From NCBI RefSeq assembly GCF_003945595.2, contig NW_024104421.1, positions 372,001-436,000 of the forward strand: a DNA stretch of 64,000 nt, given 5' to 3'. Source of the DNA: Pipra filicauda. Its lineage: Eukaryota; Chordata; Aves; Passeriformes; Pipridae. Below, piece after piece: positions 1 to 47,700 of the stretch (position 1 is its first letter; every line of letters begins with the position of its first letter). The notes below the pieces were generated by a model. That model did no database searches and was not told the DNA's origin. It saw nothing but the letters and a program-made list of their open reading frames with translations. A program made the translations under genes and the position numbers.

Positions 1-460
1 TAAATCATAGAATAGTTGAGGTTGGAAGTACACCTGGAGATTGTGTAGTCCAGTCCGGGGATCATCTAGTCCAGTCCCTCATGCACAAGGTTTTTCTAGG
101 CTCAACCTAGATCAGGTTGCTCAGGAGGATGTCCAGTTGGTTTTTGAGTATCTCCATGAATTTAAACTTCACAGTCTCTTTGGGCAACCTCTTTCAATAT
201 TCAGTCATCCTCACAGTAAAAAATATTTTCCTACCTTCAAATGAAATTTCTCGTATTTCAATTTTTGCTCCATTGCCTCTTATCCTTTCGCTGAGCACCA
301 CTGGAAAGAGCCTGACTCCATCTTCTTTACACCCTCCCTTCAGGTATCTGTATACATTAGTCAGATCCACTCTGAGCTGCCCCTTCTTCCAACTGAGGAA
401 TTCTGGCTCTCTTAGGCTTTCCTTTTATACCAGATGCTCCAATCCACTTTTGTGGCCCTG
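1..460 (-). mobile_element. CR1 LINE fragment, old, 3' end at left edge
   Basis: The segment begins near the CR1 3' terminus on the opposite strand (aatcatagaatagttgaggt). It continues with the typical order of CR1 3' sequence: 'atcatctagtccagtcc', 'caggttgctcagga', 'gggcaacctctttcaatattc', 'cctcttatcctttcg'. Many substitutions and indels make it an old copy with no useful open frame. Confidence 0.8.
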
Positions 461-762
461 CTAATTTGTTTAATTGCCTTTGGCCACATCAAATGTTAAA
501 CCTCTGTAGCTATGGGGCTGTGGGTGTAGACCTTTTTTAAAACTTGAAACAGGGAGGATGGTCCAGACCCTGCAAGCATTTAAAACATTGCCTGTGTTGA
601 TTTGAGTAGAAGGAAGGCAACCCAATACCTGGGAGAATCCAGATTTACAGTACCTCACGAGTTGTTGTCAGGCAGAATTAATCAAATGGAAGCAGTTTTT
701 CTTCTGCACCTTTGAAGGGTTTGTAAGCTGATATAAACTCTCAGCAACTGATTTCTCCTCAG
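461..762 (+). other. Rest of the intron upstream of PDE3A exon 4
   Basis: Apart from the CR1 fragment at its left end I see only unique-looking intron sequence here, ending in the exon 4 polypyrimidine tract and acceptor at 751-762. Confidence 0.7.
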
Positions 763-35366
<34,604 letters not shown>

Positions 35367-35602
35367 CAATATTTACAGCAGTATTTTAAGACAGATTGAC
35401 TTGTGCACAGACTCTTTCTCAAGCCAGCACAGCATTTAGACACAACACTGTAGAAGTATGGGATAATGCGCCTACAGCTGTTTAATTTGTTTCTCTTTCC
35501 TTTTTATGGTGAGGTACATTGTTTAAACTCCTATGCTCAAGGAAGCTTTCACACTGCAACACCGGCTTTTACAGACTTTCTTTAAAGAGATTTGGGGGTG
35601 GG

Positions 35603-35630
35603 TGGAATTATATAAATATATATATATAGC
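35603..35630. repeat. AT dinucleotide-rich stretch in the PDE3A 3' UTR
   Basis: The run attatataaatatatatata is a short microsatellite shortly after the stop codon. Confidence 0.8.
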
Positions 35631-36651
35631 CAGGGTTATTGGCTGCACACTTCAGCAAAATACATTTAGTGATATATTATGGTCACTGTGATATTTACAG
35701 AAGAAAGTTATCTAAGGAAATGCTGCTTCTGAAGAACATTTGCAGTTAACAGTAAGGTACCAGTTAAGTAGCTTTTGCTCTTAATGCTGAGGGATAAAAG
35801 TTCCAAAGCTTTATATGAATGCTGATATATCCTGCCAACACATATGTGTGTGTGAGGGGGTGTTTGCAAGTGCGAGTGAATGCGTGGAAATATAGCATAG
35901 TTTGAGTTCTTATTACACTAGCTGTAGCACGTGTCCCAGTACATGACAACAAACAGAAGGCCTGGATTTTAGAGAATTTGTGCCCACCAGGGAAATGGAG
36001 CCCATTTTGAGGAGCTCTGCATTCCCCATAGGCCTCCAAGTCCCAGTTTGCACTCCAGCTGCAGGCAGCAGCCTTTCAGCAGAGACCACACTGGCCCAGG
36101 CTGCCAGCCTGCCCTGTCTGGCTGTGCGGGCTCCTCCTCTTCCCCAGCACTTCCCGCGCTGCTGGCGAAAGGGACGTGCCAGGAAGGTGTATTTTCCAAA
36201 GGGGGTCGAGAGGGACTGTGTGACACTGCTCTGTTCCCCTGGAGAGGACCTGGCCCTCTGTGTGAATGGCTGTGTGGGGCAGCGTGTTTGGGCAGGAGGG
36301 AACAGAGAGCAAACGTGTCCTTGGAAGCGAGAGGCGCACTGTCAGTTCCTACCGCAACCTAACACCTCCGTGCATCAATGACCAAATATATCATTTAAGA
36401 ACAAAGCTAAACTGCATCTTGGGAGAGCAAAAGAAGGGGAGTGGGGAGGCCATTGTCTCCTCAGAGCAATGCAGGCAATGCATTAGGAGCAGCGTGGGGG
36501 ACAGATGCCAGTCCTGCATCCACTGGACACTCGTGTGTCTCAGCAACCACTCACATGACCTTCGGTTTTTCAGTGTGAGGTGCTGGATGGGAGCAGTTTG
36601 TTGCTGGCATTCTGCTTAGAAGCAGCATGTTTGGTCCCACCGATATACATT

Positions 36652-36745
36652 TTTTTCCTTTTTTCATTTTTTTTTTTTTTAAGAGAAAGAAAAAGATCAG
36701 GCCTGTAAGAACAGCAGATCTTTTTTTTGTTTGTTTGTTTGTTCT
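36652..36745. repeat. T-rich and (TTTG)n low-complexity tract
   Basis: T runs, including 14 consecutive T at 36667-36680, are followed by A/G-rich sequence and then TTTG units (36721-36742). Confidence 0.85.
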
Positions 36746-36912
36746 GTTCATTTGTTTTCTCTGTTGTTTATGCTGTGAGCCAAATGTCTATTTAAAAAGT
36801 TGGATATTCACTTTCAATATTTTATTTCACGATATTATATTTGTCAATGATTAGCTATCTAGATGTAAATATGGAAAAATTTTTATGGGTTCCTGTAGAT
36901 AATGATATCTTT

Positions 36913-36952
36913 AAGAAAAAAAAAAAGAAAAAGAAAAAAAGGGAAAAGTTGT
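36913..36952. repeat. A-rich tract in the PDE3A 3' UTR
   Basis: This is a nearly pure A stretch with single G interruptions. In the mRNA it is partly complementary to the U-rich tract about 240 bases upstream. Confidence 0.85.
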
Positions 36953-36975
36953 TTTGTAAAGATAATTTTTTAAAA

Positions 36976-36981
36976 AATAAA
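36976..36981 (+). promoter_or_regulatory. Possible proximal PDE3A poly(A) signal AATAAA
   Basis: AATAAA lies 1.6 kb after the stop, followed within about 30 bases by a T- and GT-containing stretch. An A-rich tract just upstream (36913-36940) would give false internal priming in oligo-dT libraries, so apparent 3' ends here need care. Confidence 0.35.
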
Positions 36982-39900
36982 TACAAAAACATTTTTATAC
37001 AGTGTAGCCATTTCAAAACCCCACAAAGTCTTGAGTAATTTGTATAGACCCTTATGGGAAGCCAGTGGTCTATAGAATCAAGGCTTCAAAATATTAATGC
37101 TCTTGGGGACTGGCCGCACCAACCAGTACCACACAATTTAGAGACTTGTTCCCACAGAAAGAATTATATACATAAAGCTCAGTATCTCTCTAAAATTATT
37201 TGACTATATATACTTTTTATACTTTGATCCTGCAGCCCTTTACGAAGAAGAGGATTGCTTGTGAAAGGCAGAGTTTGTAGAAGTCTTTTCTGTATTAAAT
37301 TTCTAACATTACACTCATCACTTTTTGCCATTGTTACACGTTCACCAAATTTCATGATCCTATTGATACCTCCCCAAAAACGTTGGAAAACATTCTCTAT
37401 CAAAACCAATCAACATGTGTGTTATTACTTCAGGGGTTCTTTTAGCTTTGCATTTCTGCAGAGTGAACTTTCGCTCAAAACAGGATTTGGGGTTTTTACT
37501 GGTTGCATTTGCCTGATATCATCCCATTCTGGATTTCTACTCTTAGCAGTAGAAAGTTTGCCTTTCAGGAGAATGACTAGAGCACAGTTCTGAATGCTCT
37601 TATTGGCAGAACTATTTAGTAAGTGCTTTCCAATGAAATCAGAAAAGCAAATTGCACTGTTATTTTAAAGGCAAAGGGCATGGCAGAACTCACTCAAAAG
37701 AAAAAATGATATCTCCAAGACCTCAGCCAGTCTCCAACAATTCCAGTTTGCACTGTTTTCACACCTCTTTAGTCACTTTGATTGATCATTTTATTTGGAT
37801 TTTTCTTGTACAAGTGATATGCATACCTTATAGTATGGGAAGGATTTATTATTCCTCATTCTGTCCTTTAAAAATTAAACTTACAGAGATGCTTTAAAAT
37901 GTCACATCTCCAAGCACTTTTTTCTTACTTTTCAGTACATAATCACCACAACTGGATCTTAATACTGGGTTTTATATTGCCTTTTCTAGAAGATGAAAAA
38001 ATTATATTGCAGCAGGTGTTAGTGGGTGCCCAGTTGGTAAAATTACAAAGAAGTGTTCAAGAATGAGGCGAAATCCTGTAAGTGGAGTTCCACATATTCC
38101 TCTAAGCTGGCATATACAGGGTTGAACTAAGAAAAAATATCCTAAAAATGGCTGAAATGGAATCATTATATTTTTCTAGTCATCATTTTTGGTTGCCATT
38201 AAGTAAAATTAGTGTCAGCTTCTAATTTAAGCTTTCTTTCTAGATTGCCAGTGCAGCTGTCAGAAATTGATACTCCTTTGCTACTCAAGCCTGTTTGTGG
38301 CTACAGTCTGATTAACTCGGGTCTTTAGAGTGAAAAAAATTGCTGACAGGCTTAAAATGAGAATGATCATTGATTTTATCCAAAATGGAAGGAATACCAG
38401 TGTATTAGTGAAGTAACTGCAATTGCTTAACTTGGTAAGAGGTGACCTTTTTCTGCACTCCAAATAGTTACTAATCAAATCCAATATCTGCTGGTGTCCA
38501 TTCCTTATGAATCTGATTTTCAGTCTTTGAAGTGCATGTCTGGCAGGCAATGATTAGGAAATTTCCAGGTTGGCTTACATGTAACACAAAAGAAAATAAC
38601 AGAGATATTTTATGTCAAGAAAGTGAAAAACAATTTTATTTTTTCTTTTTGCTTTGGGGTTAGTAGATAACACAGCAGGTAATTTTTAGGGGGGTTTATA
38701 ATATTTTCTAGTCCAAAGGAGGCAAAACTTTTGACCTGCAGTTACGAAACCTTTGGGAGGCTAGATCTTGATAGTTTTCCACTTAGTGTAGTCCTTTGGT
38801 GGTGTGAACCCCAGACCACAACCTGTGCAATAGTTTAGGGGGAAAAAAAAAAAAGAAAGAAAACTAATTGTATCCAATCAGCAAAATGCTCAGGATTTAG
38901 ATGGGATGTTTACAATGTTGATATGGGTTTATGGTACATACTGTATGTAAAACAGTGTGTTAGATACTAGACAAAGCAACCCCCATTTAAACAGTATTTT
39001 GCAGTAACAAAAGAAAAAAATTGACGTATTTTAGTTTTCAGTTCTTTAAAAAGAGGAGGAGAAAGATTAGATTGTTTTTTTCCTCTTGGATATTTTGTTC
39101 TCTCCACTGTTATGTCACTTGGTGACTGATCCTGTTCTCTTCTAGTCTAGGAGAAGTTTGCTGTTCCCTGGAATTGGAGGGGTTTTTGCAGTGATTGCAG
39201 CTCCCAGTGCAGTGACAAAGGCACTCTGCCCCTCACGTAGCAATCATGTAGAAACACTTTTGTCCCTATATTGAGAGTTTCCTGGATAGCCATATGCTGT
39301 TTACTATGGAATGTAACATCTCTCATTACACTTGTGTTGCCGATGGAAAACATGCAAATACACTGTGAAAGGCCCAAACTATTTAATTACCTTTTCTTTT
39401 AGGAGGAGTCTGAGACTTAAGCTTCCAAGAACCCAAAAATGCTGTCTCTAGAAAAATGTTCAAAGGACCACAGTTTACTATTTATGCTCTAATTCTAGAA
39501 TCTGGTGTTTCTGGATGTGTTTTTAGCTGATGTACAGAGCACGTTGACGCTCACCTCTGAAAATCATCACCTTCTCCGGTAGAAAGATGATGTTTGATGC
39601 GATGTTGCGAGCCATGCGTTAGAAATTAGTTGCAAGAAATAGGGAAAAGGTATTTTACTGTTCTCTTGGCAGTATTTTGGATTGCCTTCCTCTGTGACTG
39701 AAATCCTTTACAGAAGACTGGGGAACTCCTGTCACACTGTGCAGGGTGCTGGCTCCAACAGCAAATGATGGTCTCATTCTGGCAGTAAATGGTTCCCAGG
39801 GCAGGTGTAATTTGAAAATGCATTTATTATCAATGTAAGGATAGTTGTTAATCATTTTTTACCCTGACATCATGTGTGAACTTCTCTCTGCATCATCATC

Positions 39901-42763
39901 AATCTAAAATCCAAGACTGCGACTGCTCAATACCTTTTGAGTGGATGCAAGACATAGAGGTCTTTTACCTTTAGTGTACAACTGTTAGTTCTTACGATCT
40001 TGATGGTCTGATTTTGGAAAGGAAGTTAAGTCTGAAAAGGTTCAAATATATGCTTCTAAAAGTAAGAGTTAGAATCTAGGCAAATTCAGTTCCCAGCCCC
40101 CTTTCTATGCATTTCATGCTGGACATGAACTTCATTTGTTTTCTTTAGAAAGTTGTAAATTCCTGTATGCTTTTTAGATATAATTTTTTGTTTCTGAAAT
40201 TCTGGTGCCATCTTTCTTCGGAAATGCCCTGGAGAGTAGAATGCAGTGTGGAGAAGCAAAGGCTTTTGTCAAATTGAGCATCAGTCAGTGCTAGGGCCCA
40301 TGACACCTGCCCAGACTGTGCCATAGTCTGGGTGCGTTCACACCCTGTGCTGTGCCCGTGTTGCTTTTGAAAATTTTGCCATAAGTACAATGCAGCAAAA
40401 GGTTTGTGGTTGGTCCCAGTTGTTAATGAAGCACTTGTGCTAAGTCTTTATCCTGCTTGGTCTGTGTGTTGTGACACTGTGAGGGTTAGGGCTTTGCTGT
40501 TGATGAAGATGGTTGCAAGTCTTAGTCCACTCTCACCGACTTTCAGTGGCCAGATGTGCCAGTCAGTGTGAGTCTGGGCAGCCCAGCAAACCTGAGTCCA
40601 CCTGAGACTGTGATCTACAGAAGACACAAGGTGCTTGACCAACAAATACCCCAGACAGATGCACCAGATGATTCAAGTGAGGGAGAGATAATGCAGATGC
40701 ACTGTGGTTCCTTCTAAGGCTGATCCCTCTGATAGACAGTGTCCAGTGGACTGGGAGGACAACAGTGACAGTCTGTGGGGTTTGTTTTTTTCCCTGAAGA
40801 AGAGGGGTTTGACTGCTGGAAAACCTCTAATTCATAAAAGCAACATACAATATTTGCTCTTGCTTTTGCAAGTATTGTTATGATTGAAGTGTTCTATGTT
40901 TAAGGAAGAAAGTTTTCAATTTAACAATGAGTATAAGAATTTGTTGAGCATCCCATGGCCTCATGGACAAGAGATTAAATCGAGGCGAGTGCCCAGAGCA
41001 GAGAACACACCATCACAGATGGGAGGCAGGCACAAAGGATTGCTTGGTCTTTCCAGTCTCAAGCCTGGGTGTTGGCTTAAGAACTTGAGTATTCCTCAGC
41101 TGGCAGCACAGGGCTGGTATAATTAGTCCTTGAACTGATGGTGTTGTACACATATAAGAAGGAAGTCAAAGTGCCATTTTGGGGGAAAGAGAAAAGGAAA
41201 TTGTAGTCCAGTATGAAACACACTTTATGCAGCAAACTTTATTTTCCTTTTCTTTCAAAATCAAATGTAATCCCACTGAAATTATGTAACCATAGAGTTT
41301 CTGGGGATTTAATTACTGTTTGATGTTGCAGCATTAGTCAAAATGGTGGCAGCATTAAAGAGAAGATAATTATTCCCATTAACTAGAGTGGGGGAATCTT
41401 TTACATTTTTTCATATTTTTAGGTGAATCGACAAATAAGAAAGTCCAGGGCTTCTGGAGAAAAATCGTGTTAAGTGATTTTGAACAGATGGAGGAATAAT
41501 TGAAATTAGGTGACAACTCTCTTAGGCAATCATTGGAATAACTAGCAAAAATATTGATTATTGGAGTCAAATTTTAAATTAAAGCAAAATAACGCCAGCA
41601 CTTTTGAGAACAACTTAATATGACTAGTCTTTTTTTGGAGTTCATCACTTTCTTTTAGCAAAACAACATTCCTCTGGAGGTAAATCAAAGCAGGGTTTAG
41701 CCTCTGCTGTGGTAGTTATTGAATCCTATTGTTGGAGGGAGCAATGTTGAGTTATCCACCATTTACATTCTAATTATGGTTTGTTCAGAGGCCATTAGTG
41801 GGATTTTCCTGGCAGGCAGGTGTTCTTTTGGTGAAAAACACATCACACCTTCTCAAGTAGGATGCAGATGTTGCCTGTGTGAGCACCTGCCTGAATTCTT
41901 AGGACAATCCTGGAGCCTGGTGGCAGAGGAGTGCTGGTGTATTTCTGGAGAGTCTGTTTTCACAATGACAAAAAGGGTCAAAAGCTTGAGCTAGATAACA
42001 ATACTTCTGTGATAAAATTCAAATGATAAGCATTGTTGATAATTGTTGATAATGACAAGCAGTTTGAAACCTCGCCTATGTGACTTGTGGGGTATGCAAA
42101 AATTCCCCCTGAGTGCTTGCATGTGTAAAACTGCTTCTTCTGGGAGCTGATGGGCAAAGCCAACTGGCATTGGTTGTGGACTGCCAACCTCAAGGATATG
42201 GTAAACCAAGAAGAATTTTTGACTGAAGTTGTTTAATTCTCCCTCATTAAGGAAAACTTTGCTTCGTGCTAGGGGAGGAAGAAAAAGCATATTTTTTTCA
42301 TTTGAGCTTTTCAGATGGCTAGTCTGTGCCAGTTGTTTCTTACTTCCAAAGCCATGTGTGTAGTACGTCCAAGGTGTGGGAATGGGGCAACAGATGAGAC
42401 TTGTTCTGCCATGGATGATATATGGGATCTGTGTGCACCAAGGAGCACCACTGAAATCTGCAGGTATGGAAAGGGATGTATCCCAGCAGCAAATTAGATG
42501 GGAAACCCAAATAATTCTGTTTTCTGTGTGGAAGCATAAGAGCAGGTGTGAAAGCCTTTGCCACAGCTGCAGACCACGTGTCCTTTTATGATTGAATTCT
42601 CTTCTGATTCAAAACCGCAGAAATCAGATCAAATGAGCAAAACACAGAGTGTGCTGCAGGCCTGGTGAGGCAGGTGTGTGTTAGATGGCTTCTCCTTGGG
42701 CTTGCAGAGGGAGCTGTGCTTGCACTGTTGGCTTGCAAATGGCCTGGGTTCCCAGAGGGAACG

Positions 42764-42801
42764 GGGCAGCCCGGCAGGGGGGGAGGAACTGGGGGGGGGG
42801 C
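42764..42801 (+). other. G-rich segment with quadruplex potential
   Basis: GGGG, GG, a run of seven G (42777-42783), GG and a run of ten G (42791-42800) lie within 40 bases on the mRNA strand of the presumed 3' UTR. Several G-tetrad arrangements are possible. Confidence 0.6.
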
Positions 42802-44790
42802 AGGTAAAGAACAAATGCTGAATTTCATAAGGTTGTTGTCAAAATAGCTTGAGAAATACCTTAGAGAAATGTAATCCATCTCTATACCCACCTTGCCGTG
42901 GTTTGCTCACGGCTACAGCTCTCAGGCTTGGATGCTCTAGTTTTCAACTGGTCTTCCTTTACCACAGCGAACTCTTAAAAACAATTAATGTGAATCAGCA
43001 ATTGCTCTTTGCTTCTGAGTATTTATTTAAAGGAGATTGAGTTTTGGGGGTTTTGGTGGTGGTGGTTTTTTTTCTCCCCTGACACTAGTCATTTTGCCCC
43101 CATGCTTTCCTAAAAAAGAAATAAAAAGGCTCTGTGATCTGATCAGAGAGAAAACAGTGAAGGGTTTGCCATGTGTGTACATACTGCTTTAGGTAGAAAA
43201 CCTGCCGTCTGTTAAAGCTGTCTTTCCTTTTCAAAATTCCTGCCTGATCCTGACACACAATGAAAATCTGTATTTGAATGCAAAATGTTGATTTTTAGAT
43301 GTTTGTAAACCTTGATACTGCAGATGGTATCCCAAAAGATCAAAGACAACGTTAATAACTGCTATGTGGTGTTGATAATATTTTTAATATTTCAATCATG
43401 TCAGCGTACATTTGGTCATTACTTTTCTAAAGTTAAGTCTTTTTTTCTTGAGTAATCGATGTAAGATGTTTGCATGATGGAAAGTAATTTAAGTTCACTT
43501 TTAAAAAAGCCGTGATTCATACTGTAGGTTATGTTTGTTTAACAGATTAACATTTTCACTGACGGGTGGCAGTTTTTTTTTTCTTTTTAGTGCTTTTGAT
43601 TAAAGAACATCTTGGGCATTTTCCGACAGAAACACATTTTGTAACCTTTGCCTCCAGTTGTGGAAGAAATAACTTCCAAAAGTGATTGTTTTCCAATACA
43701 GTTTGGCCATCTGGGTAACAATATGAAGTATGTATATCATGTAGAAGATGTGATAAATTTCAAAATCCCATTTCGGTAAAGTAATCAAGAAATTAACCTA
43801 GCAAGATCAAAACCCTTTCTGAATGAAAATTTTGGGTGTGCCAATATAATTGAAGCACTTGACCCCCACCAGACTTTAGGTCCGAATTATACAAAGTTTG
43901 TAGTTTAAAATTGACAACGGGCCAACCAAAGTTTTTTTACTTCGGAAAACACTGAGGAGTTCGGTCACCTTACATCCTATCCTGTGAGGTTTGACTCCTG
44001 GCCTGGGCACCACACCTCAGACAAAATTGTTTTAATGATGCTTATTCAGACTCAGCTCTAGTAGCAGGTTTCCACAAATCACCCAGGTTCTTCAAATTTA
44101 ATCCCTCCTTGATTTTTTTTTTCACTTCAAAAGGTGAGGAAAAGGTGGGGGGAGTGTAATTTTATACGGCTCTATTCGAAAAGGGGTTTTGTGTACCTTT
44201 ATAATTCTTTTGAAGCAATATCTTAAAAAATAACTGCCAGCCAAAGTGGCAATGCAGAAAAGTGCCATCTTGTTTAGGATTTGTACACACCAGTTTTTAA
44301 CACAGTGTTCTTTTCACTAAGTACTACATACGTTAATTTATATTTATATATTGTCAATATTGTTGTAACCAAGCTTCTCCTTTCTAAACACTTCAGGAAC
44401 AAGGCCTTGTATTTTTAGGTGATTTTCATAAACAGAATAATTCTTTTCCTTTCACTAGTATCTTGCACTCGATACATGTAGCAATACTTAATATATTCTC
44501 TTCACAAGTATTTGTTAAGTGATTTAGTTAATGGCTGATAAATGTTTTGTACAAAATAGATTCTGTACAGGAAAAAATCTTTTAGATAAACATTATTTAT
44601 TTTTACTGTTTTGTAAGTTAGACACTATAATGAAGCTCCTTTTTGCCAGAATTACTGGAAGTGCCTCTTGGTAAAATGTATTATACAGTAAATATGTATT
44701 CAAAATTGTTAGAAATACTTGTCACAAAATGAACAATGTGGATGTTGCAATGTGAAGACAAATGTACAACATAAATATAATTCTGTGGTA

Positions 44791-47700
44791 TCCTGTTGCT
44801 GCGTTTCTTTTCCTTTATTGAACAATTTTGCTTTTGATGCCCAGCTTTCTGCTTAAGCACCAGACTGCAAATGACCTGTACCCTCTTCAGATTCTGACTG
44901 AAATCCAGTAAAGCTCACATATATTGAATTACCATTTTAGCTGCCAGCCCTGCTTGGTGTTTGTTAGTGACCCAGTTTATTGGTATCTGACTACCTGCAG
45001 TATTTACCTGCAGAATTCTGCACTTTAGTTCAGATCACTAATAAATTCTATGTTAAATGCTTTGCATCACAGCCAATCTGTGGAAGGCCTTGTTATAAGC
45101 ATCTTTCTTTAATGATGACCAATATTTCAGTGTCCATAATCTGTGTACTGTTCAATCCAATTAATATGGACCATACTGATTGAATGTGGTCTGTATTACA
45201 TGGCAGCATTCAGCCTTAGTAGTGCAGAGTGACTAATGCTTCCAGAGAAAATGAAAATTAACAGTTTCCTGTATTAATCACAGAAGTAATCTGGTAAAGT
45301 GAGACATCAGCAAGTGAAATCAACTTTCTTGCGATTTTGTTGGTAAGTGTGCTGTCGTTCTTCAGTGAAAAATTTTGCTAATCTTTTATGTGGACTGGAA
45401 TTGACATCTGGCTGCTGTCTTTGCTCACTGTTTATAATTTCAAAAATGTATCTTACATCTGTCAAAAGTTTTCCCCATTTTTAAAGTTTTATTAACTACT
45501 TTCACCAAAGCCCTGGAGAGCTCTTCAGCCAACTGATTTGAAACGGACGCATAAAAATTATCTGGCTCAACCAGTTACTCAAAGCCTCTTTTCCCGTAGC
45601 TTAACAGATTTCAGAATCTAGAAGAGCATCAGACACATATCAGGCTGTCAGTTTTGAAGTCCCACCAGTTTATTTGTCCTCTGGCTAAAATTCTGAATAG
45701 CAAACATCCAAGGCAATTTGCACCAGAGAGTGATTAGGAAGGTACTGGTTGGGATCTTTGCCAGCATGAAATTAAAAATATATTTATACCTATTCTAAGG
45801 GAACTGCTTATAAGTCTGCAGCTGGTCTGTCCCAAACACTTAATAACTCGATAGCATGTAATTAATTGATCCCAAAATTCAGAGAGAAACATACGAGTGG
45901 AGTTGCAAAGAAAAACTTTTCCTTCAATACTCCTCATCACAAAGAGTAGGGGCTACCAAGGTAATGAATGCTCTTGTCTTTGAAAATCACCAAACTCTCT
46001 CTGGAGCTCTTCAAACAGCAAGAAGTTCCCATGGGAAGAGATGAGCAATAAAACAGGGAGCAGAAGCAGTCAATCTGCTAATGAGACCACACATGAGCGG
46101 GCCTCTCCTGGGGTTCTGGTGAAACACAGAGCAGGCCATGACACACAGTCAGTAGTGGCTCAATTAAATGTTGCATTTTCCAGGTGTTCAAATGACTCTC
46201 AATTGCTAGGCTAAATCCACTTGCCTAAAAACCACTTAAAATGTTTCCCTAAAAATAGACTTCTCGAAGAACTCTTGGTGCTTTGTTTAGCAATGCTTTC
46301 TTTAATGTTTCTTTAATTATCTTACCAAAAACCTATAGAAATCGACACCATCCCTTGTGCCACCATGGACTCCCTGGATATCATCGGTAATTCCCGTAGG
46401 GATAGAAGAGCAAATGGCAATAACAGTCAGGTGTGTAACTTGCAGGTGCTCCCCTGGCTGATGGGGTCTGTAGCTCTGGGGTTGCCGTCTCACACAGTCT
46501 GAGGGAGAATTTTAACCACTCCACACTGGGTTCCTAAAAACCTGGCACACTGAGATGGAAGCTGTGAAAGCTAACTGCTTTGCTGAACAGCTTTACTCTC
46601 AAGAGGTGATGCTGATGTTGCATAATTCATGAGAAAACTTGAGTTTTTAAAGTTTTACTGAATGTTTTGATGGCTTATGCCACAGTCAAGGCAGGCTGCT
46701 AGTTATAATCATTAGATAATCTGGGGTAGACTTGGGCATAGTGGTTTGGAAATGTGATACAGATAAAAGGTTGCTGCAACATCTGCTTGTCTGCAGCCAG
46801 GAAATACAAAGCAGAGGGTTCCTGTTTGATCTGCACAGTGGCTTGGTTTACAGTGACTTTTGTTGGTGGTAAATTACTTCCTTTCACAATCCTTTGCACA
46901 TGGTGATTATTACTGTGCTTGCCAAAGGCATCATATCCTACAAATTCAACACCTTCTGTGTAATCAACTCTTCTGTTCAATTTTTTGCACCTTCCCACAT
47001 TTCTAGCGAAAATCTTTGTGTTTAAACCTAGTTCAAAGAATTTGTCTTCATTAAGAAAAGTGCTATGGGATTTTTTTAAGATTAATGGTATTAATTTCTA
47101 GTGGCTGGACAAGTTCCAGTTTCAGTTATTACATTCTCCTATGTAGAAGTTCTCCCCAGAGCTCCAGTGGGTACAAACACTTCCTGCTCCCACGGGACAT
47201 GTCACGTCACCGGGTCTCTCATTTGTCCTTTTTGTTATCCCTCATCAGAGACAGGTTTCACAGAGCCCATTGGGATCTTTGCAAAGTGTGGTGCTGTATA
47301 AAAATACCTGCTACTTCTCTTCTTCTGAAAATGATTGTTAAAACATGGGAGGGGTTTTGGTTTTTTTTTTTAACTAATCATTCAGGAAGGAAAACCTCTG
47401 AGCCATTATTTTCTGCAAGTGCTTTCAAGGTAATGTACAGCCATTGGCCACGCTTCTATATGTTCCCTCAAGCATCCAGAATAGAGAGCATACATAGAAA
47501 AGGTGATCTGTGGTTGAGGTGCAGAAAACACATTTAGTGCAACTGCTATTTTTTTTTTAATTCTTCTTCCTTATATCTCATTCAAGGGGCTGAAAATATG
47601 AACATCAGGAATAATTTGATGAGCACCTCACGGTAATGAGACTTCTCAGAAGGACCTCTTCATATCCTAATAACAAGTTAGATGGTCCAAAATATAACTC

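Larger units (their letters stand above)
35367..44790 (+). other. PDE3A: Probable long PDE3A 3' untranslated region
   Basis: About 9.4 kb after the stop contains no recognised repeat family or coding exon. It has many ATTTA motifs, Pumilio-type sites (tgtaaata at 36864, tgtacata at 43176) and AT-rich, conserved-looking sequence, especially 43.3-44.8 kb. Candidate poly(A) signals are AATAAA at 36976 and ATTAAA at 37874. The far end has no canonical hexamer: the block around 44760 (aacataaatataattctgtgg) is followed by GT- and T-rich sequence and resembles a cleavage site. A canonical AATAAA lies further on at 45040. The end is inferred. Confidence 0.5.

Noticed and set aside
35980..36381. Overlapping open frames on both strands in the first part of the PDE3A 3' UTR
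   Set aside because: They arise in a short GC-richer stretch where stops are rare. None resembles a known protein or has a convincing start context.
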